DNA of 64,000 nucleotides from Ifrita kowaldi (GCA_013398055.1 VZRS01004414.1:508330-572329), one strand, 5' to 3'. Positions 25,556 through 37,479 are shown, counted from the first letter of the stretch. Program-made: numbers and translations. The notes: a model not told the origin generated them from the sequence alone.

Positions 25556-28500
25556 TTGTCACTACTTTCTGAAAGCAATAACAAGAAAATTACTCCTCGT
25601 CTTCTCAGCTATGTGTCATTTCCACACCCCACTTTGATTTTTAAGAGGAATTAAAGACAATAATGTGGAATATTAATTGTCAAATTTGCCATTCAGAAAG
25701 GACGGCAGTGATTGACTTAACTCGGTTTTTTTAAACCAGATTTTTTGCATTTCTCTGTGCTTCAAAGTAGGAGATACATAGTCTCACTCTTTGCTAAAGA
25801 AAGGGAGAGAGAGTTACAGGTTTTCTTCAGACAAAACATGGTTTTGTTCTTCTTTCTTTTTTCTTTCCTTGTTTTTTTTCTAATTGTAGACTTTTGCATT
25901 TTTTTCTCTTTACTGAAGCACACAGCAAAATAATTAATAACAGTAGGATATTCCTTGCAGGAAACTGTTTCTGATGTCAAAACCTTTCAGTAAAAATCCC
26001 TACATTTACTCCCAGTGGATCAGATTGTGAAAATGACTAGCAGACATCAAACAGACATTTTTAATGAGAATTTAACAGTGAGCCCTTCATGCATTCTTTC
26101 CTTCTAGTGGCAGTTAAGTGTGCTGGCTATCACAAATGTCAAAAGCAGAAGGGTAACTTATTTTACCTTCCTTCTTCCCTGCTTTTCCTCATATTTAAGA
26201 GCCTTCTATGTTTGGCGAAAGGAAGGAACTTTACAACCAAGATTCCCTGTTTAAATTCTGACTGATAGGGCTCAAGGTCACAGTGAGAAGGCATGACATT
26301 GCCAGGTTAAATATAGCGCATTCTTTGGTGATGGCCTCTCCTTTCATGTCACTCGTGCTCTGACAGCTTTCATCAGCTGAAAATACACTGCTAGAAAAGT
26401 GAAAATAGTGTGGGTGAAAGATGCCAGTAATGGATCAGGGGATCAGTTTGAGCTTAGCCTAAGCATGGAAAAGCAACAGCAGAGAAAACGTCTCTCTTTT
26501 ACTTCTTACCAAGATCTGGAGCAGTTGCAGCTTTAGTACCCGTTTGTTTGAGGGATCCCAAATATTTTATCTTATCCTCCTTTTCTGAACAGAAACTTTC
26601 CCAGAAAGCAACTCCTAAAGGCCCAATTTTCCAATACTCCAGTGCAAAGAAATCCCTGTGGATGGAGTCTGCGCCTTTTTTGCATTTGGCAGCACCACAG
26701 CTGAACCTCATTATCCGACAATCTGTGGGAAGTGAATCCCTGCAACACTGTCACGGGACCAGGAATAATTATCATCCCTGCCTCAGGATGCCAAGCCAAA
26801 ACCTACCCAAGGTAAAAAGAGTTGGTCTCCGACCACAGCAGGCTTTGTGCCAGGCCATAGGACTGTGTCAAAAATCAGGCCGCAGTTTCGTGGCACGGTC
26901 AGGAGCTTATCTGTGATCAACTTGGTCTCAGTCCAGTGCGCTAAGTGAAAAAAATATCCTTCTCTAATTAAACCCTGATGTTTGCACAAAGCACTAGCAC
27001 CCTCAGTACAGGAAATGTACTCACCATCAGTGAGTTCACCCACCTTTATGTTGGTAGGTCAACTGCTACAAACAGATTAAAAAACCCCAGCAATTCCTAA
27101 GTGATTTCTAGAATAAGTGGAGAACGTAAGAGTGGGTGCTCTTAACTAAATAGCTGAAGACATGATACAGTCAAAACACTGAAAAGTAATAAACTTATTA
27201 CTACATTAAGAGCATGAGGCTAAAATTAATTATATTTAGTGAACTGCTTAAAAAGTACTGAAGGCAGAAATAAAATAAATTAAAAATAGAAAACCCCAAA
27301 GAATGAAAGAAAGTATAATCCATGAATTCAAAACAACAGGTATTTCAACAGACAGATTCCAGTTCAGTGAAGTCATGCAGAAAGCAAACTGGAAGGCAAG
27401 ATAGGAAAAAAGTTATTGTGAAGCGTTAAGGTCCAAGAGGTTGTTTGAGCCAAGCAATCAGCTTCGAGGAGATGACACTTCATCTCTGGTGAAGCCCATG
27501 GCTAAGGGAGGGAATTAAAATAAAACACAAACAAAATGTCAGTCGTAAATGAAGAGGGCCAAGGATGCACAGACTGACAAGAGCTTGTGGGGGTGTGTGC
27601 GGAGGGGGGAACTGCAGGACATTTCTGAAAGGTCTTAAATTCACCAAGTTTAGGAGGGAACCAATGGGATCTGCTGCACATCAAGGGACTATTTGGATTA
27701 ATTAATGAGGAAAAGGACTTTACAGAGGTTCTGAATTATTTGTTTGGTTAAATATTCTCTGCAAATGATGCTGTGCCAATATCCATGTTAGATGTATTTT
27801 TTTTTTCAAGACAAGAAAGCACATGAGCTGCCAGAACGTGAAACACTGGAAGGAGAAACATTGGAACAAACTGATAAACTAAACAGCAGCCTATCACAAG
27901 GACCTCATGGTTATATATGCAAGGGTTTGGAAGGCATTTGAAATTGAAGTGGCTGTGCTGATAGCAAAAATACGCAAGTTGTCGCTGAAGTCAGATACGC
28001 TACAGAAGGACAGGAGGGCAGCAACAAGCATACCTATCTTTAGGACAGGCACAGGATTAATCTCAGGTATTATGTACTGAAAAGCCTTGTTTCACTTCCA
28101 CCTTAATTGATTGAAACTAACAAAAACTAGATTTACATATAGGAGAGGATAAAAGAATCATAGCTTTTGTTAAAAAAATGTTGTCTGATATATATTCTTT
28201 GAAGCATCAAGTTTAAAGACCAAGAAAAACAACCTGACAAGTCTATTTTTATATAGACAAGTCAAGTTTTTATATATTGTTTTAAATTCTTTGACAAATT
28301 TAAGTTGTGGTAGAATAGGTGGATTATTGTTACAAGCTGGAAGCTGGTTAAGAAAGAGAAAACAGGAACGACACATGCATGATCCTTTTTCACTGTAAAA
28401 GACTAACAGCGGGGTGGTCCGAGAACTTAGGACTTCTTTACTGAAATTATTGCTCTTAGAAGAAGGAAATAAGGATTGAAGCATTTCACAGTATGTTAAT

Positions 28501-31500
28501 TAAGTTGAGTGAACCTAAAATCTGGATCTCTAATGGAAATTCACATTGGCTGATGCAGAACAGTCACAGGTGGAGTGAAATATTTGGAAGCCTTTCTGGG
28601 TTCTAAGCCAATATGGCATTATGGTGAACTACCCAATTCTGCTCTGTTACAGCAGTGGTCAGCAAAAAAACCAAGCCCAAATCAAACAGACAAAACAAAA
28701 CTTTAATTAGCATGGGAGGAGTAAGAGGTGTTAAAATGGAAATTATTTCATTGTTCTTTTCTTCTCTCGTAGTTGAGTAAATGAATGGCACTTACACAAT
28801 GAACTGGCTGCTCCAGTTGGACTTTTCGTGTTGTATAACAGTGAGGTATCAATAACACTGAAGGACAACTAATTTCAATAGACCAAAAGTTGTCTGGAAT
28901 ATGATTTTCCAAAGAAAATATTTAATTAACCTACCTAATTCAGTGCTACATGCTATCACTACGGTACTGACCCTTCTGGGAGGCAGAACTGGATTAGTTG
29001 CTTATCTGGCCAGTGAGTACATCTGCAGCTTGTCTAAAATTGCTAGAGGTTTCCATTTGGTGAGGGAGGTGAGGAGGTCTTCTTGTCATTTGGAAAAGAT
29101 CTCTGGGTAGTGAGCAAACCCAAGCTGATAAAAACCTTTACCTGAGGGCAGTGTAGATATCTAGGGCAGCACTGCCTACACCTGCCTTTTTGGTAACCTG
29201 CATTGACAGAAACACTCTACAGGACGAGACAAAACACCTGTCTGATCCAATGCTGTAATCATTATGTTCTAATGCTCTTTAAGTAGATGACTGATGCCTT
29301 TTTGAATAGGAAAATAATGAGCAATGAGAACAAATAACACAAATTCTGTTAATTATTTATGTTAACATTCATGAAACTTTTGAAATGTGTGAATATTTTC
29401 ATGAATAAATCATTGGTCGCTGGCTTGCATTAAAGGACTTCAGAAATAACAGTGGAATAAGCTTATTGCCATTACTCATGAACAAAGTTATGAATAATTT
29501 TCAATTTATGACTGCTTTGCTTTCTAATTGACTGAACATGAGACAGATGAGTTTAAAATAGACATCACTAATTCATTGCAAAGCTGACAGAAAATTTGTC
29601 AGGAATCTATGAAAATGCTGTGGGCTATATCAGAAAACTAATTTTTCCCCATGTACAGTTTTTGCTAATTTTTTTTTCTCACATGGTGGAATGGATCAAA
29701 AAAGAGAAGGATCTAATCTTCAGTGTTTGCAGATCATCCTATCTGCACAGAAGTAAAGAGATCTTTATATATTCAGGCTACCTGAAAATCCTGAGCCACA
29801 AGAATCACTAAGCAAGAGAATTCTTTTAAATTACTAGGGGTTTTTTTATCACCTTGGTTTCCAACACTAATTTTGACAATGATTCAGAAGAAAGATCTAT
29901 GGAGATATTTTTGCCTCATTACACCTCTCTCAAAAAAAAGCCAAAAACCCCAAACAAAACCAAACACCAAACCAAAAAAAAACAAGCAACCAAAAAACTA
30001 AGAAAACCCACACATGTCCACAGTTTACTCAGAGCTTTTCTAAGAGCTTGAGGGAAACCCTGGGAAATGCTGATTTACAGAATTCCTGGCCTATTTATGT
30101 TGTGGCTGCTCACAGAGATCTTTATTGCCATCACTGCAAGAGGTGTCCCATGCTATTCCCAATGCCCATTATCACATTGCATTTCCCTTTCAGCAGAGTC
30201 TGATGAAACAGACCTGTTCCATGAACAGTTGTCAAAACACTGGCATATTCTAATTACCACACTTCCTGTGTTTCTGTGAAAGTCAAATTCTGAGCTCAAC
30301 TGCACCAGAATAAACCAGATGCAACTAAAATCACTGGAGGCATCCCTGATTTGAAAGAATGTAATTGAGATCAGAACCCAGCCCATGGAGTCTAAAGAAA
30401 TACTGGAATGACGGGAATCAGACAATCATCTTGCCAAACAGAAAACATGCAGAAGACTCCGAGCAAAGCAGCTGGCCCTAAATGTGGTCTGTTTCATTTT
30501 ATCCATATCATATCCTTAAAAATGAATACATGAGGTACGTGGACTACTGAAATCCCATTGCATATCTTAGTGGCATTGGCAAGCATTCTTTAGGAAGTGC
30601 TTGATGGAAATGAGATGAAACTCACTCCACCCTGTCCCAGCCTCTTGGGACTTCAAATTACATGATATGAGAGACATTCTTTGGAAGACCTGCTAATATA
30701 TAACCCTCTCTATGGGGAATAGATGATGTTAAACACAGGTAGCAATATAGCTTTAAAGGTAGGACAGGCAGTCCAAAACGACAGGCAGCTCCACAGCCTA
30801 AAGCATTTTTACATAGAAGCAAGCTCGGGGTGTATGGGAAAAGGAGGCAGCCCTTTAATGCAACTTCAGGAGTGGTCTCAACTTTTAATTCTGCCCACTT
30901 CAATCAGGGAAGTCTAAGAAGGCACTGGGATAAGTCAGCAAGGGATCCCTCCTCGATTTAATATGGAGAGCTAGGGAAAGCAATCTGCTAGGCACAGGTG
31001 TTTGGCAGTCAGCTGGTGGGATGAGGACAAGCAAGTAGGGAACTGTATCTTTTTGGGCAGCTCTGACACAGGAAAAGCTGTGGAGACCCTGGCAAAACTG
31101 AAAGCCACCTTTGCCAAAATAGAGGAACTGGAAAAGATGGGTAGGAGGTGTGCGTGGAGTCTCGTTTAGCTACAGGAGTTCTCAGTGCTTGGTTCTTTCT
31201 GCAGCCTGGTTCTTAGAGATGGGGATCTCTAAGATGGGTTTAACAGGGCTTGAAGTGCTACCACACAATTTAATGCTACCATACATTAAACACCAGCATA
31301 CAATTTAAGCTTTTTAAGATTTAAGGCTACAAGTATTTGTGAAAAAGTTATCCCTGTCATTCATATGAGCTGGATCTAAGCCCCTTCAGCTTTCCTTAGC
31401 CTGATTACTGTTGCCTATCCCATCCACCCACCTAAACAGCCAGTAGAATGTCAGGGCAGCAGTTTCACAAGTGAGTAGTCCTCTTCTGCGCCTTCAAATC

Positions 31501-31860
31501 TCTCAGAATTAGCTGAGAGCTGCTTCAAGCTGCGAAGCTCAAAGACAGAGAGATCCAAAATTTCCGAATAAATGGCCAGACATAGTCTAGGCTTCCCAGC
31601 TCCAATTTCTTCCCACTAATTACTCCATAGTTTAACCCACCCAAGCCATAATCTCCGAGTGACCAAACCAGGATCAGCTGAATCAGCTGAACACCACCTG
31701 CCTTTTTTTTCAGCTTGGGATTTAGAAGAGGGAAGATCTGACTGGAAATAGACACTGGGAAGAATGTCCTTTTCTCACACCACTTGCTTCTCTCCCTCTG
31801 CTGTCGTTTGCTATGGAGCCTCACATCCCTTGTGCCCGGGGATGCTCTTCTTCGCCTGCC
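25556..31860. other. Unique AT-rich non-coding DNA, no gene recognised
   Basis: Single-copy sequence. Stretch 29300-29540 is dense in homeodomain/POU-like words and is discussed as a possible conserved element. An A/C-rich low-complexity stretch is at 29928-30000. No exon recognised. Confidence 0.5.
29928..30000. repeat. A/C-rich low-complexity tract
   Basis: A runs interrupted by C doublets and triplets (AAAACC, CAAACC patterns). It produces a Lys/Pro/Thr-rich frame that is an artefact. Confidence 0.8.
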
Positions 31861-31862
31861 GC

Positions 31863-31880
31863 TGGCACTAGAGGGCGCGG
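31863..31880 (+). promoter_or_regulatory. CTCF-like binding motif
   Basis: GCACTAGAGGGCGC at 31865-31878 matches 13 of 14 positions of the commonly cited CTCF core (CCASYAGRKGGCRS), differing only at the first base. It sits about 2 kb before the densest CpG island block, at the left boundary of the GC-rich domain. CTCF binding here is an inference from the motif alone. Confidence 0.55.
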
Positions 31881-33279
31881 GGATCTGGGCTTCGGGCTGG
31901 AAATCCAACTCTCCTCGGCTTCCGACTTCGCCTTAAACTGAACTCAACTTTCAAAGAGGTCTTGATTTCACAGAAAGGGAATTGGCTTCATTACTACTGC
32001 CTTGTCTGAGTTCCCCATGCTGCATTGCTATGGAAACAGGACCAGAAAATACGTCTTTTGCATGTAGGTCATGATATCACTGGAGAAGGGAAAGTTGGGT
32101 GAACGGGTGAGTGGGTTACAGGAGTGAAGTGGGACACAGTAGCCTCCTGGGATTATATTAACAACAGTGAGGGATTTCATAGTAGGAGTCCTCAAAAGAT
32201 TATTGAATGAGGCACCAAATGGGCTCAAAGAGCCAAGCATTTTGAGTTGCTGAGAACCATCACACACACACAGGGATTCAGCTCAGAGGTGACAACCTAA
32301 GTGACAGTGGGCACTGGGCTGAACACTTAGGAGGATAAAAAAAAGTAGTTTTGTTCATAGATTCTCCTTTAAACTGATGGCCTCAGTTTCCCCCTTTCTA
32401 TCTCTCAGTCTCCGTCCTGGATGATGACAGAGCACTGTCCTGCTGTCCCTTCCATCTCCTCAGGTCATTCTTGATCACACATGGTGATCACAGATCGCCC
32501 TGAGCTCTGCCCAGGTGCACAGTTACAACCATTCGGGTAGAGGACACTACTCAAAATCTTGGGTTTGGATGGGAGAAAAGCATTTTTTTTAATTTTGCCC
32601 TCCATCCAAAGCAAGCTGGGGACATCCTAGACCCTCCCTCCCCATGTACTGGGTCTCATTCCCTAGTGTACTGCAACGCAGAAATCACAGAGTGCTGAGG
32701 GAAGGAACTGAGAGGGCAGCTCAGTGGGGCACATGTTCAACAAACCAGCGAGATTACTGCACTTCTCACTCTCCTGGTGCAAAAGCAAACAGTCCTGGGG
32801 TCCTGCAGAGGGGAAGTTCAACCAAACTTATACTCAAAGAGATCCTAGAGGAAAGAGGAATTGTATTCCGGGTAGCTTAGAGAGGTGTATAGATGAGTCA
32901 CTGAAAGTGGCTGGTGTCATAAACCACACAATCAAAGCTGGTGTGTATTCAGACAGGGGCTGTGATTGCAAGGGATGCAATACTGTAACGGCAGACAGCA
33001 TGCATACTTCTGTTCTCCCGTATCGACCTTCCTTATTGTTTTCTATAGTTTGTGGATTTGGTATTTCCCCCAAGTAGCTGCAAGAGCAGGCTGTCAAGCA
33101 GAGGTTAGACCTTCTTTTTTTGTCCTTGCTTTTTTCCTTCTGCAATGAGAATATCTTCCTTAAGGGACACACTGGCTGATACATAAAAATGGGAATAGAT
33201 GTAATTTTGGGTAGAATTGCAGCAAGAATTTCCAGTTGGAAATAAAGCCCTCTCCTTGCCCTAAAAGGAAGTTTAGCAA
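31881..33279. other. Unique DNA flanking the CpG island domain
   Basis: Mixed-composition sequence without a recognised exon. Around 32362-32410 a GGCCTCAGTTTCCCCC word resembles the minus-strand MIR core and may be a short MIR remnant. A 203-codon minus-strand frame spans 32834-33445 with no recognisable domain; its far end crosses into the GC-rich region. Confidence 0.4.
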
Positions 33280-34746
33280 ATGAAAATAGTAGGAATAAAC
33301 AATTCCTCAGGGGTGGGAAGAAGCGTCGCTTGTCCTTCACCCAGCAAAGGGGTAAGGACTCACCCAGGGCCAGTGGGGATGAGTTATAAGCCCTGGCAGC
33401 CTCCCCTCGGAGCTGGCAGCGGGCACAGCTGTCCTCCAGGAGCACCAGGCATCAGGGCCCTCCGGCTCGGCTGCCTTGCAGGGGGACGAGCAGAGGAGCT
33501 CCCAGCCTGCCTTACCCCACCATCCTGGTGCTGGGGCAGCCGCCAAGCATGGCACGGGGCACAGAGTGGTGGGAAGGCGCAAAGCCAGGAGGGTGCCCTG
33601 CCTGTAGGGATGGCCAGAATCGGCTTTTGCCCTAGAGGAAGCAGAAAGCACTTTGTCCTTTCAGAGCCCTCGATACGGCCTTACTGTGGGGCTCCACCAG
33701 GACCTCGATGCCCCACGGCTGTTTCTGGGACGGAATTTTTCTCCCACAGCTTAACCTGAGCTCCCTCTCAAAGTATCAGCTCGCTCTTTCTGGCCACAAG
33801 CACCCTGTGGCGGCAGCACGGGCGAAAGGAGAGGGAGCCCCGAGGCACGGCCGGGAGCGACACAGCCCTGCCGGGGTCCCAGCCGGAGCGGGGCAGAGGG
33901 ACGAGCCGGACCCGGCCCTGGAGCATCCTCTACCGCAGCACCCTGCTTCCTGCTCCGGGGAGCGAACCCCAGGAGCAAAGATCCGGGGAAGCGGGGCCGG
34001 AAATGAGCCGGGGAAACCCCAGACTCTTCCCACCTCTGGCGGCGCCTCCAGCCGGTGCTCCCCTCCCCGAGGCAGGACATGGGAGCTGAGGCAGCGGGAG
34101 CTGCTCCCGGGCAGAGGAGGGATTCTGGGGGCGACGGACCGCGCCGGCACAGCGGCAGCCCCCTCCCCTGATACCCCGCATCCCTCCTGGTCCCGGCAGG
34201 GTAGGAATCCCGCCCGCCCCGTCCCTGCCCGCCCGCCCGCCAGCGAGCGCGCACCGCGGGCAGGCTCCGTTCCCCGGGGACGGCTCCGCTCCCCGCTCCC
34301 GGTGACATTTTGCAGGAGTCGTCGACAAACATGTCACAGCGGGATTTGGGAAGGGTAGCCCGGCTGATGAACCTGTGTCGGAATGTAGCATTTATAATAA
34401 AACCCCTTGTGTACAGCTCTTGAAAAATGTGAGGATTTCCCTAAATCAGGCTACTGTGTCTCTCCTTCCGCGCTATATCACGCTAGGCTCGGTTCTGGGA
34501 TTAGTATCGCAACTGAAACTCGACAGAGAAGGGCTCTGTGCTGGGAGCAATCTCAGCACAGAGCCTAGTCTCCTCTCGCTGCCTTTCACTGGTGGCCCGC
34601 ACAGCTGTGACCCATTCAGCAAAAGTTTCCCTATGGTCTGCTCTGCTTCTTCTACCAGGAAGCAAAAGCTCGTTTCTTAGACATTATTTCCTTGGCGGGA
34701 GCTTTCCTATGACAGCAGCGGATGAAATCCTAGGTGCGGCGAAGAA

Positions 34747-34757
34747 GGGGCGGGGGG
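34747..34757. promoter_or_regulatory. GC box (SP/KLF-type site)
   Basis: GGGGCGGGGGG matches the SP1/KLF consensus. It lies about 130 bases downstream, in minus-strand terms, of the candidate donor at 34876 and inside the CpG island complex. Confidence 0.5.
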
Positions 34758-34875
34758 TAGAGGACGTGAAAGAAAATCCAAGAGGAAAAAAAAAAAAGGA
34801 CAAAAAAAAATAGATGGAAAGAAAAAGGAAAATGAGAGAGAGAGGAAACGTCAGTAAAAACCAAAGTTTTCCTAC

Positions 34876-35035
34876 CTGTGATCCAATTAGCAGAAGTTGC
34901 ATCTCCTCCCGCTGCAAGCGGCTCGCTGGAGCGGTGGCGGCGGAGCGGCCCCGGCTGTGGCGGCAGAGGCATGCGGGCTGCGCGCCGTCAGCGCCCGCAG
35001 CCAGCAGCTTTATCTTCCTCTTCCATATCTTCCAC
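34876..35035 (-). other. Candidate 5' exon on the minus strand (unidentified)
   Basis: Read on the minus strand, CpG-dense sequence ends in GGATCACAG followed by GTAGGA, a good splice donor (exon end at 34876). Just before it an ATG with a G at -3 opens a short frame reading MQLLLIGSQ up to the donor. Several other ATGs lie upstream in the same block, one opening a 12-codon uORF-like frame (MEEEDKAAGCGR then stop). This combination of CpG island, uORF and donor is typical of a 5' UTR or first exon, but no continuation exon was identified and no protein can be named. The 5' limit given here is arbitrary. Confidence 0.22.
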
Positions 35036-35040
35036 GAGGA

Positions 35041-35062
35041 GGGAGGGGGGTTGGGATGGGGG
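35041..35062 (+). promoter_or_regulatory. G-quadruplex-forming motif
   Basis: Runs of three, six, three and five G separated by A, TT and AT satisfy the usual G3+N1-7 pattern. It lies at the edge of the second CpG lobe, upstream of the candidate minus-strand exon. Folding is an inference. Confidence 0.55.
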
Positions 35063-35756
35063 AAATACAGATCACTTGGTACCGTGATAACGGGGGGAAA
35101 GAATAACGGGTTGGAAGCTTTAAACAAGAGGTGGTATTGTCCGGGCTGATGGAGTTTTTGTCTCTCGCTCCCTCTCGCCCTCCCACACCCACAGGCACAC
35201 ACATATACACGCACACCCTCGGTGGCTCTAACCCTGGGGAGTCTCTGCTTCAGTTCAGCTAAGCTGAGCTTTAAAAAAAATAAAATAAAATTGAGAGCAG
35301 TAGTGCTATCAAACCTGGCTTAAAGGTTTAGAAAAAACTGGAGTAATTAAAAACAGGTGAAGCCGGGACTCGTGAGTGAGCCGGTAATAATTCATACTTC
35401 CCCCAGAGCTCGTGGGGAAATGAGGGTAAGCTGCCGCCTTCGCTGGGCTGGTGGCGAGCAAAGGAAGCGGGATGCCTAGGTGAGCATCTCGGGTGAATGT
35501 CCTTGCTGGGTGCTGCGGCTGTGGGTCCGCTCGCTGACCGCCCGGAGGGGTGTGCGGGGGTGTGTGATGTGTGTGAGCGCGAAGTGGGCTCGATTAGCTG
35601 CAATGGGAAGGCAATTTCTGCAGAGAACATTTACAATTTTCTTTCAATATGACAGGATTAGTTGCTGTTGAAGGCTCTCCTCCAATAAGATCGCACTGCT
35701 CTCTGATTTGGTGGCTTTGCTGAATAGAAATTACTGGTTCTTGTTATCTCTCAACA

Positions 35757-35801
35757 CACTCTCCCCTCTTCCTCATCAGGCACTCCCCTCTTTCTCATCA
35801 G
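35757..35801. repeat. Tandem duplication, about 22-bp unit
   Basis: CACTCTCCCCTCTTCCTCA-TCAG (35757-35779) is followed at once by a near copy, GCACTCCCCTCTTTCTCA-TCAG (35780-35801), differing by a two-base gap and two substitutions. A recent local slippage duplication is the simplest reading. Confidence 0.7.
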
Positions 35802-35879
35802 AAGTCGTTATCTACAATTTGCACATCAGAATCACTTTTTTTTTCCCAGTTACCTCTTCCCCATCTTTCCCTGCAATAC

Positions 35880-35942
35880 TCTTCTCTTTATTTCTGGTTA
35901 TTTTTTCTCTTTTTTTTTTCTTTTTTCTCTTTTTTTTTTCTG
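35880..35942. repeat. Polypyrimidine tract
   Basis: More than 60 bases almost entirely of C and T, with two runs of ten T and a repeated CTCTTTTTTTTTTC pattern. It ends at TGCAATTCC. Could be mistaken for an acceptor tract, but no exon follows. Confidence 0.8.
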
Positions 35943-36750
35943 CAATTCCGTGATAGCTGTAAGTCTAAAGTAATGTATGGGAGGAGAAAGAGAGAAAGAG
36001 ATCTTGCTTTTAGATTATTGCAGTCATTGGAGGCTCCACACATTGTGGAAACATGTTCTTACACTAAATTCAGTTCAGGTTTTTAAACTGATTATTATTC
36101 TGAAATTTTCTTGGAAAGAGGCTTCCTTAGCACAATGACAAACAAATTAGGGAAAAGAGGTGCATTTTGTGAATAAGAGTTAGTTCTCATAGGGTGTAAA
36201 GCATTCCTCTTTAACTAATAGTCACTAGGCTAAGAAGTATTTACTTTTCTTAAGGAAACTTGCTAGTTCTATGGATGTAATCTAGATATAAAAACCTTTG
36301 GATTTTCTTTGTTTTTATTCACCTCTCTCCTGGACCAGAACAGATTTGTGGTGTGAAGGTTGCTTTTTCCCTTGGGATAGGAGCTGTCGGAGTGGGAAGC
36401 AGGAGAGCAGAACCCATCTCCTCTAATGTCCAAAGAATAGTAGGGGGGAAGTGGTAAGTGCAGAAAAGAGAAGGGGACTTTACGAAAGCAATCATGGCTT
36501 TTGGCTACTGCCTCCCCTGCCCCATCTCTCGTCTTGAAGGGCTGAAGGAGCCACAGCCCAACCACTCCCTTCCTCTCCACTCCAAAACCTCCTTCACTTT
36601 GGAGAAAGTATTTCTTGATCTGAGATTGCTCGAGGAAGAGAGCTGGAGCTGTCTACACGACTCACACACATGTAGCTGTTGCTCCTGGAAAGGTCTTCGG
36701 GGTGGATGTACCCCAAAGAGGGTGATGTGCCTTCAGAGTAGCACTGCTGC

Positions 36751-36858
36751 CTGGAAGGATTCAAGGCCAGGCTGGATGGAGCTCTGAGCAACCTGGTCTA
36801 GTGCAAGATGTCCCTGCCCATGGCAGCGGGGTTGGAACTAGAAGATCTTTTATGTTCC
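36751..36858 (+). mobile_element. CR1 LINE, short 3' fragment, sense orientation
   Basis: TTCAAGGCCAGGCTGGATGG, the CTGAGCAACCTGGTCTAGTG block, then TGTCCCTGCCCATGGCAG and GGTTGGAACTAGAAGATC match the CR1 3' UTR. The terminal octamers are lost. No coding content. Confidence 0.85.
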
Positions 36859-37479
36859 TTACTACCAGCTAATTTGGAGATGGGAAGCTTTGAATTTTGG
36901 AGGTGCTTGTAGTTCAGTGTTACACAAGGCTGTGTTTCTCTACCTGAAAGCACTTTCACATGATTTAAGGGCTGGATTACTTGTAGCTCTTCGAGAGCAT
37001 CAAGGCAGCTGGGACCTGACTTCTGCCCCTTGGTTTCTCAGCCTTCACAGAAAATTTTGCCTGGACTTCACAGCAGAGTTAGAAGACATCTATGCAGGCA
37101 ATTCAGATGATATTTCGTATTGGGAGGTTGGAACGATGGCCATGAGCACACTGCAGCCCCGTGGGGCAGCTCCATCTCACGTGCCAGGGCAGGGGACAAC
37201 CACCTCCAGAGTCTGGGTGCCCCTTCCTTTGCCAGACAGAGCCTCAGCCCCGGCCGCCCCCCGCACCTCCCACGGGTTGTCTCTCAGACCTTGGCACTTA
37301 ACACGCTTTAACATTCACTAATCAGGATGATCAGCAGCATCGTAAGTGACAACGCCTGCTTCTTCTTCCCCTATTATTATCATTATTGTTATTTTTTCCC
37401 TCCCAGCGAGTGTTTGATTGTGCACGTTGATTTCTGGAGATTTAATTAAGAGTTCAGTCACTGCGAGCACGAGTCAGCC
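36859..37479. other. Unique DNA between CpG lobes
   Basis: No recognised gene. GGATGATCAGCAGCATC followed by GTAAGTG at about 37330-37350 resembles a short first coding exon with a strong donor (MISSI...), but it has no partner exon that I can identify. The sequence before it is moderately GC-rich with overlapping chance frames. Confidence 0.35.

Larger units (their letters stand above)
33300..35720. promoter_or_regulatory. CpG island complex, probable promoter region
   Basis: The GC content rises sharply compared with both flanks. In 33841-34320 I counted 47 CpG dinucleotides in 480 bases, with G+C near 70 percent; a second dense lobe covers about 34908-35005. A GC box GGGGCGGGGGG lies at 34747-34757, and a G-rich run able to form a quadruplex at 35041-35062. 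Strong donor-like sites occur on both strands: CAG/GTAGGA on minus at 34876/34875, TGG/GTGAGT on minus near 33360, and CTAG/GTGAGC on plus at 35479/35480. All this fits an unmethylated promoter of a regulated gene or a divergent pair. Long open frames on both strands (up to 216 codons at 33708-34358) are expected from the lack of AT-rich stops and show no recognisable protein domain. The gene it drives is not identifiable from this window. Confidence 0.7.

Noticed and set aside
26548..26916. 122-codon plus-strand frame
   Set aside because: Opposite-strand frames are also open in part, no splice or start support, and no recognised content.
32834..33445. 203-codon minus-strand frame
   Set aside because: No recognisable domain or family and uneven composition. 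A GTGAGT donor-like site inside it near 33360 suggests at most that its 5' part could be exonic.
33708..34358. 216-codon plus-strand and 193-codon minus-strand frames over the CpG island
   Set aside because: Both strands are open because GC-rich DNA has few stops. The translations are Arg/Gly/Pro/Ala-rich without recognised domains.
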